This document shows positions 21,005 through 31,011 of a stretch of DNA of 64,000 bases, in pieces. The DNA is from Escherichia sp. E1V33 (lineage in GTDB: Bacteria; Pseudomonadota; Gammaproteobacteria; Enterobacterales; Enterobacteriaceae), in NCBI RefSeq assembly GCF_004211955.1, contig NZ_RHJI01000002.1:62001-126000 (forward strand), written 5' to 3'. Below the pieces are notes generated by a model that searched no databases, was not told where the DNA came from, and was given only the letters and a program-made list of their open reading frames with translations. The position numbers were made by a program, and so were the translations under genes. Position 1 is the stretch's first letter; each line of letters opens with the position of its first letter.

Positions 21005-21364
21005 ATGCGTGTGTTTAAAACCAAATGGTTTGCAAGGGAAGCCAGGTCTCATGCAATAACAGATGAAGAGTTGTGCCAGGCCATTTTAGAAACGGATCAA
21101 GGTAAAGCTGATGCGCTTGGTGGTGGCGTTTTTAAAAAGCGACTTCACCAAAATCGTGAGCGTGCAATTATTCTGGCGAAAGGGGGCAGCAATTGGTTTT
21201 ACACGTTTTTATATGCAAAACAGGATATGTCGAACATCAATAGTCAGGAACTGGCTGGATTTCGAGAACTTGCAAAGCATTATGCCTTCCTGACGAAAGC
21301 CCAACTGACGGCCATGATTAACAGTAAAGAACTGACAGAGATCTGCTATGACTGCAAAAACTAA
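21005..21364 (+). CDS. HigB/RelE-like toxin of a type II toxin-antitoxin pair
   Basis: A 119-residue protein resembling the RelE/HigB mRNA-interferase group that K-12 annotation files under the HigB2-like family. The N-terminus (VFKTKWFAREAR), the GGGVFKKRL segment, the basic-aromatic core (RAIILAKGGSNWFYTF, residues about 53-68) and the C-terminal AKHYAFLTKAQL helix are characteristic. Such toxins cleave mRNA on the ribosome. The toxin gene comes first, as in higBA, and its 3' end overlaps the antitoxin start by 17 bp. The pair is not in K-12 at this site and is likely horizontally acquired. Activity cannot be judged from sequence. Confidence 0.8.
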   Translation: MRVFKTKWFAREARSHAITDEELCQAILETDQGKADALGGGVFKKRLHQNRERAIILAKGGSNWFYTFLYAKQDMSNINSQELAGFRELAKHYAFLTKAQLTAMINSKELTEICYDCKN

Positions 21365-21671
21365 ATTCAAAAGCCCTGCATTTGAGGCCATTCACAGCGC
21401 AGCTGCTGGATTGTCCAGCGTTGATGCCATTTCTGCCGAAACAATGCGTACTTTTGACAAAGCCTGCCTGACCAGCGTGCCAGACTTACAACCTGTTGAG
21501 ATAAAAGCACTACGGGAAAAATTAAAAGTGAGTCAACCCGTCTTCGCTCACTATCTCAATACCAGTGTTTCAACTGTACAAAAATGGGAAAGTGGCACTA
21601 AACGCCCCAGCGGTATGTCATTAAAACTACTTAGTATTGTGCAAAAACACGGGCTAGAGGTGCTGCTGTAA
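21348..21671 (+). CDS. HigA-like HTH antitoxin
   Basis: A 107-residue protein with an XRE-type helix-turn-helix in its C-terminal half (LREKLKVSQPVFAHYLNTS, then TVQKWESGTKRPSG, about residues 56-88). The N-terminal half (KSPAFEAIHSAAAGL) is the likely toxin-binding part. Its start codon lies within the end of the toxin gene, so translation is coupled. It should neutralise the toxin and, with it, repress the palindromic promoter at 20958-20984. REP repeats follow the stop. Confidence 0.8.
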   Translation: MTAKTKFKSPAFEAIHSAAAGLSSVDAISAETMRTFDKACLTSVPDLQPVEIKALREKLKVSQPVFAHYLNTSVSTVQKWESGTKRPSGMSLKLLSIVQKHGLEVLL

Positions 21672-21699
21672 ATAGAACGTAGAGAATGCATCCGTCTAC

Positions 21700-21790
21700 T
21701 GCCAAATCCGATAGCGGATACGGCCTGAACGCCTTATTCCCTCTACATATGTAGGCATGATAAGACGCGCCAGCGTCGCATCAGGCAAAG
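21700..21790. repeat. REP-type repeats downstream of the toxin-antitoxin pair
   Basis: Two degenerate REP units, one around CGGATACGGCCTGAACGCC (21715) and one around GGCATGATAAGACGCGCC (21752) reaching CGCATCAGGCA. They lie between the antitoxin and the 3' end of yicN, on convergent transcripts. Confidence 0.7.
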
Positions 21791-21795
21791 CGGTT

Positions 21796-22248
21796 TTAAT
21801 GCAGCCAGTAAACGCCCTCAGCAGGCTGAGAGAACGCGTTGTAGCGCATCTGGAATGCATTAATCTCCTGCATTTCAGGCTCTAATTCTCGCAGAAAACC
21901 CAGCGCCAGCCTGACCTGTGCGTCAGTTATGGGCGCGGCGAGGCGGGCTTTTTGCAAGATCCGATGCCACTGTTGCAGGTTCTGTTCGCTGCCATCGACA
22001 ATGACAACCTGCCAGATAAGCAACACCTGCGCGGCGTTTTGCAGGTGCGACTCATCCGGGCGATGCAGATAACGTAAAAATTCGTCACCGGCTGACTTTC
22101 CCATTTGATCGACCATTGACTCAACGGGTACAACATCAATATTCAGCCGATCGCTGAGGCGGCGAATCGCTTTTCTGGCCCCGGATGTCAGTACCCGAAA
22201 GCCAATAACAAATACCACCGCCAGCGTAGCGAGCATTATCCAGATCAT
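21796..22248 (-). CDS. yicN: YicN, DUF1198 family membrane-anchored protein
   Basis: A 150-residue protein with one N-terminal membrane segment (MIWIMLATLAVVFVIGFRVL) followed by a basic stretch (RKAIRRLSDRL) and a helical cytoplasmic domain ending YNAFSQPAEGVYWLH. The function is not known. The ATG at 22248 is preceded by GGAG at good spacing, whereas the longer frame to 22275 is not. It converges on the toxin-antitoxin pair and lies downstream of adeQ on the same strand, with a gap of about 50 bp. Confidence 0.9.
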   Translation of the reverse strand: MIWIMLATLAVVFVIGFRVLTSGARKAIRRLSDRLNIDVVPVESMVDQMGKSAGDEFLRYLHRPDESHLQNAAQVLLIWQVVIVDGSEQNLQQWHRILQKARLAAPITDAQVRLALGFLRELEPEMQEINAFQMRYNAFSQPAEGVYWLH

Positions 22249-22300
22249 GAGTTCTCCTGCGTAACCGGCACTCATGATATCTGGAAACGCTTATCAGATA

Positions 22301-23635
22301 CTAATCCACCAGGATGATTTTCAGCGCAAACAATGCCGCTACAACCACTACACACAGATTCAGATCGCGCCAGCGACCAGTACACACTTTCATGATGCAG
22401 TACGACATAAAGCCGAGCGCAATCCCTTCAGTGATCGAAAAAGTAAAAGGCATCATTACCGTGGTGATAAATGCGGGTACCGATTCGGTAAAATCATCCC
22501 AGTTAACGCGTGCCAAGCTCGATGTCATCAATACGCCAACGAAGATTAACGCCCCGGCGGTGGCGTAAGGCGGAACCATCGCCACCAGCGGTGAGAAGAA
22601 CATAACCAGCAGGAACATAACGCCAACAACAACCGCAGTCAGCCCCGTGCGACCGCCGACCGCCACGCCAGAAGTACTTTCAATATAGGCGGTAACAGAG
22701 GAAGTTCCGATAAACGCGCCAGCCACCGAACTCACGCTATCAACATATAGCGCCTTATTCATGTTAGGGAATTTACCGTTACTATCTATTAAGCCAGCTT
22801 TATCAGTTACACCAATTAATGTTCCTGATGAATCAAATAGGTTGATCAGCATAAAGGAGAAAATGATACCGGCAAGCTCAAGCGATAACGCCCCGCTCAA
22901 ATCAACTTCGCCAATAACACCGCTAATATCAGGTGGAATAGAATAGATTCCGCTGAAATGAACATCTCCGAAAAATAATCCACAGCAGGAAGTGACGACG
23001 ATGGAAACCAACACTGCCGCATGAAAATTACGTGATGACAACACGGTTATAATAAAAAACCCTAAAATACCTAACAACACGCCGTGGGAACTTAAATCAC
23101 CAATCATCACCAGCGTGTCTTTATTGGCGACAATAACACCGGTATTTTTTAATCCCATTAAGGCAATAAATAGCCCGATACCACTGGTGATACCAATACG
23201 TAAACTTAACGGAATGTTGGAGATCATCCAGTAACGGATACGAAAAAGAGTCAGCAAAAATAGTCCAATTGCGCCCCAGAAAATAGCGCCCATTCCCGTC
23301 TGCCAGGTGATACCCATCGCCCCAACCACCACGAAGGCGAAAAACGCATTCAGCCCCATCGCGGGCGCCAGCGCGACGGGAAGATTAGCAAAAACGCCCA
23401 TCGCAATACTGCCAATGCCCGCAATCAAACAGGTAGTAACAAACACCACCTTTGGATCCATTTGCGCTGCGCCAAGAATTTGTGGGTTAACAAAAACGAT
23501 GTACACCATGGTTAAAAAAGTGGTCATACCCGCAATCAATTCTGTGCGAACGGTTGTTCCGTGTTGCGGTAGTTTAAATAAGCGCGAAAGCGTCCCTGAT
23601 TCATTACTCACGTAATCGGTATTGTCATTATTCAT
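22301..23635 (-). CDS. adeQ: Adenine permease AdeQ
   Basis: A 444-residue purine importer of the AzgA-like group within the NCS2 family (formerly yicO); it takes up adenine by proton symport. It has about 14 helices, with the family motifs [12 protein letters not shown] in the first loop, [14 protein letters not shown] near residue 90, and [23 protein letters not shown] near residue 320, where substrate-binding glutamates lie. The ATG at 23635 gives [12 protein letters not shown], the usual start. It diverges from ade, the adenine deaminase, so import and deamination are encoded back to back. Confidence 0.95.
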   Translation of the reverse strand: MNNDNTDYVSNESGTLSRLFKLPQHGTTVRTELIAGMTTFLTMVYIVFVNPQILGAAQMDPKVVFVTTCLIAGIGSIAMGVFANLPVALAPAMGLNAFFAFVVVGAMGITWQTGMGAIFWGAIGLFLLTLFRIRYWMISNIPLSLRIGITSGIGLFIALMGLKNTGVIVANKDTLVMIGDLSSHGVLLGILGFFIITVLSSRNFHAAVLVSIVVTSCCGLFFGDVHFSGIYSIPPDISGVIGEVDLSGALSLELAGIIFSFMLINLFDSSGTLIGVTDKAGLIDSNGKFPNMNKALYVDSVSSVAGAFIGTSSVTAYIESTSGVAVGGRTGLTAVVVGVMFLLVMFFSPLVAMVPPYATAGALIFVGVLMTSSLARVNWDDFTESVPAFITTVMMPFTFSITEGIALGFMSYCIMKVCTGRWRDLNLCVVVVAALFALKIILVD

Positions 23636-23810
23636 TTTTTTGTCCATTGGAGGAGATTTAATCCCTTGCTTTTGTAAAACAAATGACAACAACGGTTCAG
23701 TGATAATTATCACATTTCAATTGCACATTAATGGATATTCTTTAATAATCTCGCGACGTTTCTTTATGATAAATAATAATCAAATTGATAAAATCAAAAT
23801 GAGAAAAAAT
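23636..23810. promoter_or_regulatory. AT-rich adeQ-ade divergent promoter region
   Basis: This intergenic region is rich in A/T (for example GATAAATAATAATCAAATTG before ade). In K-12 the ade promoter is silenced by H-NS, and the base composition fits such silencing. No exact promoter hexamers are called. Confidence 0.5.
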
Positions 23811-25577
23811 ATGAACAATTCTATTAGCCATAAATTTCATTACATTAGTCGGGTAGAATACCAGGAATTGTTAGCCGTTTCCCGTGGCGAAGCCGCTGCC
23901 GATTATATTATTGATAATGTCTCTATTCTGGATCTGATCAATGGCGGAGAAATTCCCGGCCCAATAGTGATTAAAGGACGTTACATTGCCGGTGTCGGCG
24001 CAGAATACGCTGACGCTCCGGCTTCGCGCCGAATTGATGCCCATGGCGCAACGGCAGTACCAGGGTTTATTGATGCTCACCTGCATATTGAATCCAGCAT
24101 GATGACCCCAGTCACCTTTGAAACTGCCACCCTGCCGCGCGGCCTGACGACTGTTATTTGTGATCCTCATGAAATCGTCAACGTGATGGGCGAAGCCGGG
24201 TTTGCCTGGTTTGCTCGCTGTGCCGAACAGGCAAAGCAAAACCAGTATTTGCAGGTCAGCTCTTGCGTACCCGCCCTGGAAGGCTGCGATGTTAACGGTG
24301 CCAGTTTTACCCTCGAACAGATGCTCGCCTGGCGCGACCATCCGCAGGTTACCGGCCTTGCAGAAATGATGGACTACCCTGGCGTAATTAGCGGACAAAA
24401 TGCGCTGCTCGATAAACTGGACGCCTTTCGCCATCTGACTCTGGATGGTCACTGCCCCGGTCTAAGCGGTAAAGAACTTAACGCCTATATTGCAGCGGGT
24501 ATTGAAAACTGCCACGAAAGTTATCAGCTGGAAGAAGGACGCCGGAAATTACAACTTGGCATGTCGTTGATGATCCGCGAAGGGTCCGCTGCCCGCAATC
24601 TCAACGCGCTGGCTCCGTTGATCAACGAATTTAACAGCCCACAATGCATGCTTTGTACTGATGACCGTAACCCGTGGGAAATCGCTCACGAAGGGCATAT
24701 CGACGCCTTAATTCGCCGCCTGATTGAACAACACAATGTGCCGCTGCATGTGGCATATCGCGTAGCCAGCTGGTCGACGGCGCGCCATTTTGGTCTGAAT
24801 CATCTCGGTTTACTGGCTCCCGGCAAGCAGGCCGACATTGTCCTGTTAAGTGACGCGCGTAAAGTCACAGTGCAACAGGTACTGGTGAAAGGCGAACCGA
24901 TTGACGCACAAACCTTGCAGGCAGAAGAGTCGGCGAGACTGGCACAATCCGCCCCGCCATATGGCAGTACCATTGATCGCCAGCCAGTTTCCGCCAGCGA
25001 CTTTGCCCTGCAATTTACCCCCGGAAAACGCTATCGCGTCATTGATGTCATCCATAACGAACTGATCACGCACTCCCGCTCCAGCGTCTACAGAGAAAAT
25101 GGTTTTGATCGCGATGATGTGTGTTTTATTGCCGTACTTGAGCGTTACGGGCAACGTCGGGCTCCGGCCTGTGGTTTGCTCGGCGGCTTTGGCCTGAATG
25201 AAGGCGCGCTGGCGGCGACAGTCAGCCATGACAGCCATAATATTGTGGTGATCGGTCGTAGCGCAGAAGAGATGGCGCTGGCGGTCAATCAGGTGATTCA
25301 GGATGGCGGCGGGCTGTGCGTGGTCCGTAACGGCCAAGTACAGAGTCATCTGCCGTTGCCCATTGCCGGGCTGATGAGCACCGACACGGCGCAGTCGCTG
25401 GCAGAGCAAATTGACGCGTTAAAAGTCGCTGCCCGTGAATGTGGTCCGTTACCCGATGAACCGTTTATTCAGATGGCGTTTCTTTCCCTGCCGGTGATCC
25501 CCGCATTGAAACTGACCAGTCAGGGGCTGTTTGATGGGGAGAAATTTGCCTTCACCACACTGGAAGTCACGGAATAA
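23811..25577 (+). CDS. ade: Adenine deaminase
   Basis: A 588-residue amidohydrolase that deaminates adenine to hypoxanthine and ammonia (formerly yicP); it uses Fe(II) or Mn(II). Metal ligands are visible in [12 protein letters not shown] (HxH), DGHCPG and [11 protein letters not shown]; a glutamate bridges the metals in the family. The C-terminal part ([20 protein letters not shown]) is specific to adenine deaminases. The ATG at 23811 gives [13 protein letters not shown] and the standard length. The gene is cryptic in K-12 because of H-NS silencing. A strong hairpin shared with the convergent uhpT follows. Confidence 0.96.
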   Translation: MNNSISHKFHYISRVEYQELLAVSRGEAAADYIIDNVSILDLINGGEIPGPIVIKGRYIAGVGAEYADAPASRRIDAHGATAVPGFIDAHLHIESSMMTPVTFETATLPRGLTTVICDPHEIVNVMGEAGFAWFARCAEQAKQNQYLQVSSCVPALEGCDVNGASFTLEQMLAWRDHPQVTGLAEMMDYPGVISGQNALLDKLDAFRHLTLDGHCPGLSGKELNAYIAAGIENCHESYQLEEGRRKLQLGMSLMIREGSAARNLNALAPLINEFNSPQCMLCTDDRNPWEIAHEGHIDALIRRLIEQHNVPLHVAYRVASWSTARHFGLNHLGLLAPGKQADIVLLSDARKVTVQQVLVKGEPIDAQTLQAEESARLAQSAPPYGSTIDRQPVSASDFALQFTPGKRYRVIDVIHNELITHSRSSVYRENGFDRDDVCFIAVLERYGQRRAPACGLLGGFGLNEGALAATVSHDSHNIVVIGRSAEEMALAVNQVIQDGGGLCVVRNGQVQSHLPLPIAGLMSTDTAQSLAEQIDALKVAARECGPLPDEPFIQMAFLSLPVIPALKLTSQGLFDGEKFAFTTLEVTE

Positions 25578-25606
25578 TAAAAAAAAGCCCGGCGTCATGC
25601 CGGGCA
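25578..25606. terminator. Bidirectional terminator between ade and uhpT
   Basis: GCCCGGCGTCATGCCGGGC (25587-25605) is a strong stem-loop. It is preceded by a run of A that acts as the U-tract for uhpT on the minus strand and followed by AAAAG, so it mainly serves uhpT. Confidence 0.75.
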
Positions 25607-25623
25607 AAAGTCACCAGTTACGT

Positions 25624-27015
25624 TTATGCCACTGTCAACTGCTGAATTTTTTTCTCGCGGCGGATTTTTCGTTCTTCCATCACCGCGACTATCGCCATCA
25701 GGCAGATACAGCCAATAGCGGCGATATCCAGTGCGGCGAAGGTGCCTGCCCAGCCAGTGAGGCCGAACACTGGCGTACCATCGGCAATCATTCCCAGACC
25801 TAATTTGGCAAAGCTGTCACCAATCAGGTAGGCGAAAGTGCCTTTAATCCCATCGGCAGCGCCGATCGCTTTTTTCGGTACGAAGCCAACAGCCGCCACG
25901 CCAATCAACAGTTGCGGACCAAATACCAGGAAACCTAATGCAAAGAGAGAAGCCAGATAGATATATTGGTTGCTGGCGTGTTGATACACACCAAGCGTGG
26001 CGATAATCAGCGCCAGTGCAACACACGCCACCAGGCCACGGCGCCCGTTCGCCAGGTCAGAGAGCCAGCCCCACAGCAGCGTGCCAACCAGAGCACCGGC
26101 TTCAAACAGCGTAAAGCCCTGAATCGCCACCGATTTAGAAAGTTTCAGTTCCTGAAAAGCGTACACGGTTGACCACTGGTCGATACCAATGCGTACCACG
26201 TACAGGAAGATGTTGGCGAAGCACAGCAGCCAGATCACTTTGTTTTTCAAAACATATTCGACAAAGATCTGCCACTTGGTCATGTCGGTGGATTCCGTCT
26301 CTTTGTCCTCTTCGCTGATCTCTTCACCGAATAGTTCTTCAGCTTTGCCAAGACCATACGCTTCAGGGGAGTCGCTGCCGTAACGCAGACCGATAAAACC
26401 GACAATCAACGCGATAATCGACGGGAAGATAAACATGCCGATCACGTGACCGTCGAACAGGTAATTTGCGCCGAATAGCGCCACACCCGCCGCCCCCGCG
26501 CCGCCGAGGTTGTGGGAAATGTTCCAGAAACCGAGGAAGGTCCCGCGCTTACGACGCGGCGTCCATTTGGTAATCGTGGAGTAACTGCACGAACCGCCGG
26601 TACTCTGGAAAAAGCCACTTAAGGCGTAGAAGGCAATCATCAGGAACAGGCTAACCGAGCCGCTGCCCATGCTGGCGCTGAAGCCCAGCATACAAATAGC
26701 GGACAAGATCAGCATGAACGGCAGGAATTGTTTGGTATTTTTGCCGTCGGCGTAGTAGGAAACCAGCGTTTTACCCACGCCGTAAGTGATGGAGAAGCCC
26801 AGGCCAATCATCCCCAGCTGCGTCATGCTCAACCCGTAGGTCGAGATCATGTCGTTCTGTGCGATGTTAAAGTTCTTGCGAATCAGGTACATCGTCAGGT
26901 AGCCAATAAAGACCACCAGATAGGATTGCATGAACGGTTTGAACCACATTTTGCGCCGCACTTCGAGCGGAAGGTCCAGGGTCGGTTTGCGGACCTGGTT
27001 TAAGAAAGCCAGCAT
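25624..27015 (-). CDS. uhpT: Hexose-6-phosphate:phosphate antiporter UhpT
   Basis: A 463-residue inner-membrane antiporter of the organophosphate:Pi (OPA) branch of the major facilitator superfamily. It imports glucose-6-phosphate and related sugar phosphates, and fosfomycin, in exchange for phosphate. Twelve helices are evident; [17 protein letters not shown] in helix 1 carries the conserved Arg of the substrate site, and the central loop is acidic ([11 protein letters not shown]). The gene is transcribed separately from uhpABC from a promoter activated by phosphorylated UhpA and CRP (27118-27221). Loss of the gene gives fosfomycin resistance; here it is intact. Confidence 0.97.
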   Translation of the reverse strand: MLAFLNQVRKPTLDLPLEVRRKMWFKPFMQSYLVVFIGYLTMYLIRKNFNIAQNDMISTYGLSMTQLGMIGLGFSITYGVGKTLVSYYADGKNTKQFLPFMLILSAICMLGFSASMGSGSVSLFLMIAFYALSGFFQSTGGSCSYSTITKWTPRRKRGTFLGFWNISHNLGGAGAAGVALFGANYLFDGHVIGMFIFPSIIALIVGFIGLRYGSDSPEAYGLGKAEELFGEEISEEDKETESTDMTKWQIFVEYVLKNKVIWLLCFANIFLYVVRIGIDQWSTVYAFQELKLSKSVAIQGFTLFEAGALVGTLLWGWLSDLANGRRGLVACVALALIIATLGVYQHASNQYIYLASLFALGFLVFGPQLLIGVAAVGFVPKKAIGAADGIKGTFAYLIGDSFAKLGLGMIADGTPVFGLTGWAGTFAALDIAAIGCICLMAIVAVMEERKIRREKKIQQLTVA

Positions 27016-27117
27016 GGGTTACTCCTGATTTCCCTTCATACTTCAGGCCGCAAGTGCCTTAGCTGCACGCATTCCTGCAACTTGAATTATTTGGGGAAAG
27101 AATTAACGAATGATGGC

Positions 27118-27123
27118 ATTGTA
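27118..27123 (-). promoter_or_regulatory. -10 element of the uhpT promoter
   Basis: TACAAT on the minus strand sits about 100 bp before the uhpT ATG. Placing transcription start near 27111 puts the CRP site at about -103.5, the distance reported for uhpT, which supports this choice. Confidence 0.65.
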
Positions 27124-27159
27124 AAAACCAGCAGCAAATCAGGCTTGAGATAGCGTCCA

Positions 27160-27190
27160 GGCAAAACCAGGAAAATTTCTTAGTTTTGCC
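27160..27190 (-). promoter_or_regulatory. Probable UhpA-binding inverted repeat at uhpT
   Basis: GGCAAAAC and GTTTTGCC form an 8-bp inverted repeat with a 15-nt spacer. Measured from a start near 27111 it spans about -49 to -79, which coincides with the strong UhpA site reported at -80 to -50. The repeat is seen; the assignment is by position. Confidence 0.6.
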
Positions 27191-27207
27191 GGATATGAGG
27201 TAGAAAA

Positions 27208-27221
27208 GTGAGATGCATCAC
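27208..27221 (-). promoter_or_regulatory. CRP site upstream of uhpT
   Basis: GTGA-6-TCAC is a perfect CRP core. It overlaps the uhpC stop codon and centres near 27214.5, about -103.5 from the inferred uhpT start. It matches the known catabolite control of uhpT. Confidence 0.65.
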
Positions 27222-28537
27222 GCTTCGCGCGGAGCCTGGGCATTCAAAAAGGGCAGTAACAACAGTGCCGAAACCCCGGCGGCAATGGCGATAACCACGA
27301 AAAAACCACTCCAGTGCCAGGTATCCAGCACTTTCGCCAGCGGCCAACCGGCAAGTGACGCCCCCAGATAAGCAAACAAGCCGACAAACCCCGTCGCCGC
27401 CCCCGCAGCTTCTTTGTGAGAACACTCTGCCGCCGCCATACCAATTAACATCTGCGGGCCAAAGACAAAAAAACCAATGGTGAAGAAGCAGGTCGCCTGC
27501 ATCACGTAGCTGGCAAATGGCATCAACCATAGCGAGCCAACGGAGAGTAAAATCCCCGCAGCAAAAATCAAATTCATCGGCCCGCGGTTGCCGTTAAATA
27601 GCTTGTCCGAGCCCCAACCGGCTACCAGCGCACCGATAAATCCGCCCAGTTCAAACATCGTCACTGCCGTATTCGCCGTGACCAGATCGACGCCCAGCGT
27701 CTCGGACATATACAGGTTGCCCCAGTCGTTGATTGCCGCCCGGACCACATAGACCAGCACATAGCAAAACGAAAGCAGCCAGATATACGGATTCAGCAAC
27801 ACATATTTGGTGAGGATCTCTTTACGCGTCAGCCCCGCCCCTTCTTGTTGTTGGGCAATTTCCAGCGCATCGTGCCGCCATTCTCCGACCGCCGGTAAAC
27901 CTAACGCCTGCGGGCGATCGCGCAGCCGCCAGCAGAGAAAAATCCCCACGACTATCGCCATACAACCGGCAATCATCATCCCGGCACGCCAGCCATAATG
28001 CAGCGCAGCAGCGGCCATCACGATGGGAATTAGTGCGCCGCCGACGTTATGCGCCGTGTTCCATAACGCCCACCAACCGCCGCGCTCGGTACGTGAATAC
28101 CAGGCGGTTAACAGACGCGCACAAACCGGTGAACCCCAGCCCTGGAAAAAGGCGTTCAACACCCACAGCACGGCAAACGCCCATAGCGACGTCGAAAAGC
28201 CAAACAGAATGTTGATAATGCCCGTGGCGATAAGCCCTATCCCCATAAAATAACGGGCATTTGAGCGATCGCTGACAATGCCGGAGACAAACTTCGATAC
28301 GCCGTAGGTAATGTAAAACAGCGTTGCTAACAGGCCGATATCGCTACGGCTGAGTACGCCGTTGGCGAGGATTTCCGGCACGGCGGCATTAAAACTTTTA
28401 CGGGTGAAGTAAAACAGCGCATAGCCCAGCCAGATGGTCAGCAAAATATGCCGACGCCAGTAGCGGTAGCGAGCATCAATTTCACTTTTATCGCTGATCA
28501 GCGGTGCGTCGGCAGGCGCTTTCAGAAACGGCAACAT
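27218..28537 (-). CDS. uhpC: Glucose-6-phosphate sensor UhpC
   Basis: A 439-residue membrane protein homologous to UhpT (OPA family, 12 helices) that works mainly as a receptor. It detects external glucose-6-phosphate and activates UhpB. The signature LTIWLGYALFYFTRKSFNAA in helix 1 retains the substrate-site Arg, and GWGSPVCARLLTAWYSRTERG is the conserved loop. The ATG at 28537 (MLPFLKAPADAP) lies 9 bp after the uhpB stop; two ATGs just upstream are alternatives. It belongs to the uhpABC operon. Confidence 0.96.
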   Translation of the reverse strand: MLPFLKAPADAPLISDKSEIDARYRYWRRHILLTIWLGYALFYFTRKSFNAAVPEILANGVLSRSDIGLLATLFYITYGVSKFVSGIVSDRSNARYFMGIGLIATGIINILFGFSTSLWAFAVLWVLNAFFQGWGSPVCARLLTAWYSRTERGGWWALWNTAHNVGGALIPIVMAAAALHYGWRAGMMIAGCMAIVVGIFLCWRLRDRPQALGLPAVGEWRHDALEIAQQQEGAGLTRKEILTKYVLLNPYIWLLSFCYVLVYVVRAAINDWGNLYMSETLGVDLVTANTAVTMFELGGFIGALVAGWGSDKLFNGNRGPMNLIFAAGILLSVGSLWLMPFASYVMQATCFFTIGFFVFGPQMLIGMAAAECSHKEAAGAATGFVGLFAYLGASLAGWPLAKVLDTWHWSGFFVVIAIAAGVSALLLLPFLNAQAPREA

Positions 28538-28546
28538 CATCAAGCC

Positions 28547-30055
28547 TTAAACATAACGTTGAGGTAGAGAGACACTGACACGCGTGCCGTGCAGACAGGA
28601 GATGGTCAAGGTGCCGCCTAGCGCGGTTACGCGCTCGCGCATTCCAGTGAGGCCAAAACCTTGTTGCCCGGAACCTGGCGGCAGACCGCTACCATCGTCT
28701 TCAATCACCAGCATTAAACGCTCATCCTGCTGCCAACCTTGCAGTGTAACCGCGCTGGCATCGGCATGTTTCACAATGTTGTTCAGCCCCTCCTGGCAGA
28801 CACGAAACAGCGTCACACGCTGGTTTTCACTTAACGCTGATTCATCGATCCGCCATTCGAGATGACTGACAATGCCGCGCCCTTCCAGCTCCATTTCCCG
28901 CATCAATGAACGGATGGCCTGCTCCAGGGTCAGATCATCCAACTGGCGCGGACGTAACCGCCCTAACAAGCGGCGCACCGCGTCGTAAACGCCCAGCGAC
29001 AGTTGTTCGATTAGCTGTCCGCTCTGTTTCACACTGGCGTTATCCGCCGCCAGCCGCTGGACAATGCCCGCCTGGGTACGAATGGCGGTGATGGTCTGGC
29101 CGATATCGTCGTGCAGTTCACGCGCTACGTCGCGACGCACGCTCTCTTCAGTTTCAAGCAACCGCTCGGCAAGATGTTGATTACGCGCCAGTTCCTTTTG
29201 CAGCGACTGGTTAAGTTCGCGTAACCGCTGGATGCCTGCGCCCAGCAACAGGCCAGTGAGGCTTTGCACCAGCAGTGAAAGCAATAAATCGACCGGATGA
29301 TCGCGCCAGGTCTGACTGGCGATCAGCGCGATGGCGTTCATCAACGTCGCAATCAGCGCCCCTTGCCAGCCATAGTGCCAGGCCAGGGCGATAATCGGCA
29401 GCGCCAGGCAAAACGGGGTAAAGCGCGAGAGTTCGTTCGGCAGCCCCAGTTGCAACCACAGGCTGATAACAAACAACAGCAAATACCAGACCAGATGCCG
29501 CCCACGCCAGTTGATAGGCTGGGAAACCAGCGATGGCCCCAGCGGTAGCCAAGTGTTATTCGCCAGATAGTGCCAGAACACCAGACAAATGGGGGCCAGC
29601 GTCAGACCGCCGGTTAAGGTCATCAACAGGGCGTTCCAGGGCTCGTTTCCGTACCCATGCCAAAGCCAGGGTGACGACTGTAATAACGCCGCCGCCGTCA
29701 GTGCCGCGCCCTGTAACAGCAACGTACGCCAGTCGCGCTGGTGGCGATAACGGGAAATCAACGCCACAGGAAGTAACGTTAGTAAACTACCGATCATCAA
29801 TAACGGATAATGCGTTAACCCAACCGCCTGCGTCAGCCAGTAAATCAGCAGCCATTCTGCGCCCATCAACACCAGCCAGTATCTGCGCGGGCATTGCAAC
29901 ATTAGCCCCAGACGCAGACCAAACGGAAACAGCAATACCGCCAAATCCGGGCGTTCAACCAGGTGCAGGCTGATACTCCACAGGCAAAACCATGCGGCAG
30001 AGAAGATAAAAAAGCAGGCAATAACGGTAATTAAGCGGGAGAACAACGTCTTCAT
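28547..30055 (-). CDS. uhpB: Sensor histidine kinase UhpB
   Basis: A 502-residue kinase of the hexose-phosphate two-component system. The N-terminal half is a MASE1-type membrane region with about eight helices. A coiled linker ([20 protein letters not shown]) follows, then the HisKA_3 dimerisation domain with the phosphorylated His in [15 protein letters not shown] (near residue 315) and an ATPase domain ([19 protein letters not shown]). The start ATG at 30055 overlaps the uhpA stop (TGATG). The protein is two residues longer than I recall for K-12, with a small change at HGYGNEPWN. It receives its signal from UhpC and phosphorylates UhpA. Confidence 0.96.
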   Translation of the reverse strand: MKTLFSRLITVIACFFIFSAAWFCLWSISLHLVERPDLAVLLFPFGLRLGLMLQCPRRYWLVLMGAEWLLIYWLTQAVGLTHYPLLMIGSLLTLLPVALISRYRHQRDWRTLLLQGAALTAAALLQSSPWLWHGYGNEPWNALLMTLTGGLTLAPICLVFWHYLANNTWLPLGPSLVSQPINWRGRHLVWYLLLFVISLWLQLGLPNELSRFTPFCLALPIIALAWHYGWQGALIATLMNAIALIASQTWRDHPVDLLLSLLVQSLTGLLLGAGIQRLRELNQSLQKELARNQHLAERLLETEESVRRDVARELHDDIGQTITAIRTQAGIVQRLAADNASVKQSGQLIEQLSLGVYDAVRRLLGRLRPRQLDDLTLEQAIRSLMREMELEGRGIVSHLEWRIDESALSENQRVTLFRVCQEGLNNIVKHADASAVTLQGWQQDERLMLVIEDDGSGLPPGSGQQGFGLTGMRERVTALGGTLTISCLHGTRVSVSLPQRYV

Positions 30056-30645
30056 CACCAGCCATCAAACATGCGGCGCGCCAGTTCAACGTCGTTGCTG
30101 ACGCCCAGTTTTTCCATCAGATTGGCACGATGTACATGCACAGTTTTTGGCGACAAACCTAGTTCGGCGGCAATCTCTTTCACCGCCATTCCTTGCGCCA
30201 GTTTTTCCGCCACCTGGCGTTCGCGTTTGGTTAGCGGGTCCTGACGGCCCGATGCCAGTTTAATAGCGATATCCGGTGTCAGATAACAACCGCCAGTTGC
30301 AACCGTATGCACAGCAGCGATCAGCTCGTCCGGGCTACAGCGTTTAGAGAGAAAACCGCGCGCCCCCGCGTTAAGCGCCTGTTCAACCAGCGCCGGACTG
30401 TCGTGAACGGAGAGCATAATTGTCGCCATACCTTTCGGTAGCTGGCTTAATAGCTCCAGCCCAGAAATATCCGGCATTGAGATATCACAAATACACACCT
30501 GCACACCGCGACCAGGTAAGCCAGTCAGCGCCTCACGCCCGGAACCAAACTCGGCAACTACCTGCAAATCAGGTTCCAGCCCCAGCAGCTGCGCAAAGCC
30601 GGAGCGGACGATAAGGTGATCGTCTATAAGGGCAACGGTTATCAT
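30055..30645 (-). CDS. uhpA: Response regulator UhpA
   Basis: A 196-residue NarL/FixJ-type regulator. The receiver domain has the acidic pocket DD at residues 8-9 and phospho-acceptor Asp54 in CDISMPD. The C-terminal LuxR-type helix-turn-helix lies in [18 protein letters not shown]. When phosphorylated by UhpB it activates the uhpT promoter. It is the first gene of uhpABC and is translationally coupled to uhpB by a one-base overlap. The ilvBN terminator lies just upstream. Confidence 0.97.
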   Translation of the reverse strand: MITVALIDDHLIVRSGFAQLLGLEPDLQVVAEFGSGREALTGLPGRGVQVCICDISMPDISGLELLSQLPKGMATIMLSVHDSPALVEQALNAGARGFLSKRCSPDELIAAVHTVATGGCYLTPDIAIKLASGRQDPLTKRERQVAEKLAQGMAVKEIAAELGLSPKTVHVHRANLMEKLGVSNDVELARRMFDGW

Positions 30646-30663
30646 GGTCTTGTCCTGGCGGGT

Positions 30664-30696
30664 AAAAAAACGCGCTTACCTTAACGATAAGCGCGT
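30664..30696 (-). terminator. Rho-independent terminator of ilvBN
   Basis: A 9-bp perfect stem ACGCGCTTA / TAAGCGCGT with a 9-nt loop is followed on the minus strand by a run of seven T. It begins 21 bp after the ilvN stop. Confidence 0.85.
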
Positions 30697-30717
30697 CACT
30701 GTTCAAGCCTTGAGCGG

Positions 30718-31008
30718 TTACTGAAAAAATACGGCTATCTTGTTAAACATTGTCGGGTCGGACTGATTACGCTGCACTTTCACCACATCCTCCAGTTTGT
30801 CTATCTGGCTTATCATTTGTTCCAGTCGCTGATCGTCATTGACCAGTAGCCAGATATGGCTTTTGTCGCTGTCCTGAATCGGCAGACAAAGAATGCCTTC
30901 AACGTTAAAAGCGCGGCGGGCAAAAAGGCCACAAACGTGGGTCATTACGCCCGGATGGTTGCGAACGGTGAGTTCCAGAATCACGTTGTCATGAGTTGTG
31001 TTTTGCAT
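30718..31008 (-). CDS. ilvN: Acetolactate synthase I regulatory subunit IlvN
   Basis: A 96-residue ACT-domain protein that binds valine and confers feedback inhibition on IlvB. The ACT fold is visible in [20 protein letters not shown] and the [12 protein letters not shown] strand. The start lies 3 bp after the ilvB stop, so the two are translationally coupled. It stabilises and activates the large subunit in the first common step of branched-chain amino-acid synthesis. Confidence 0.97.
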
Positions 31009-31011
31009 GGC

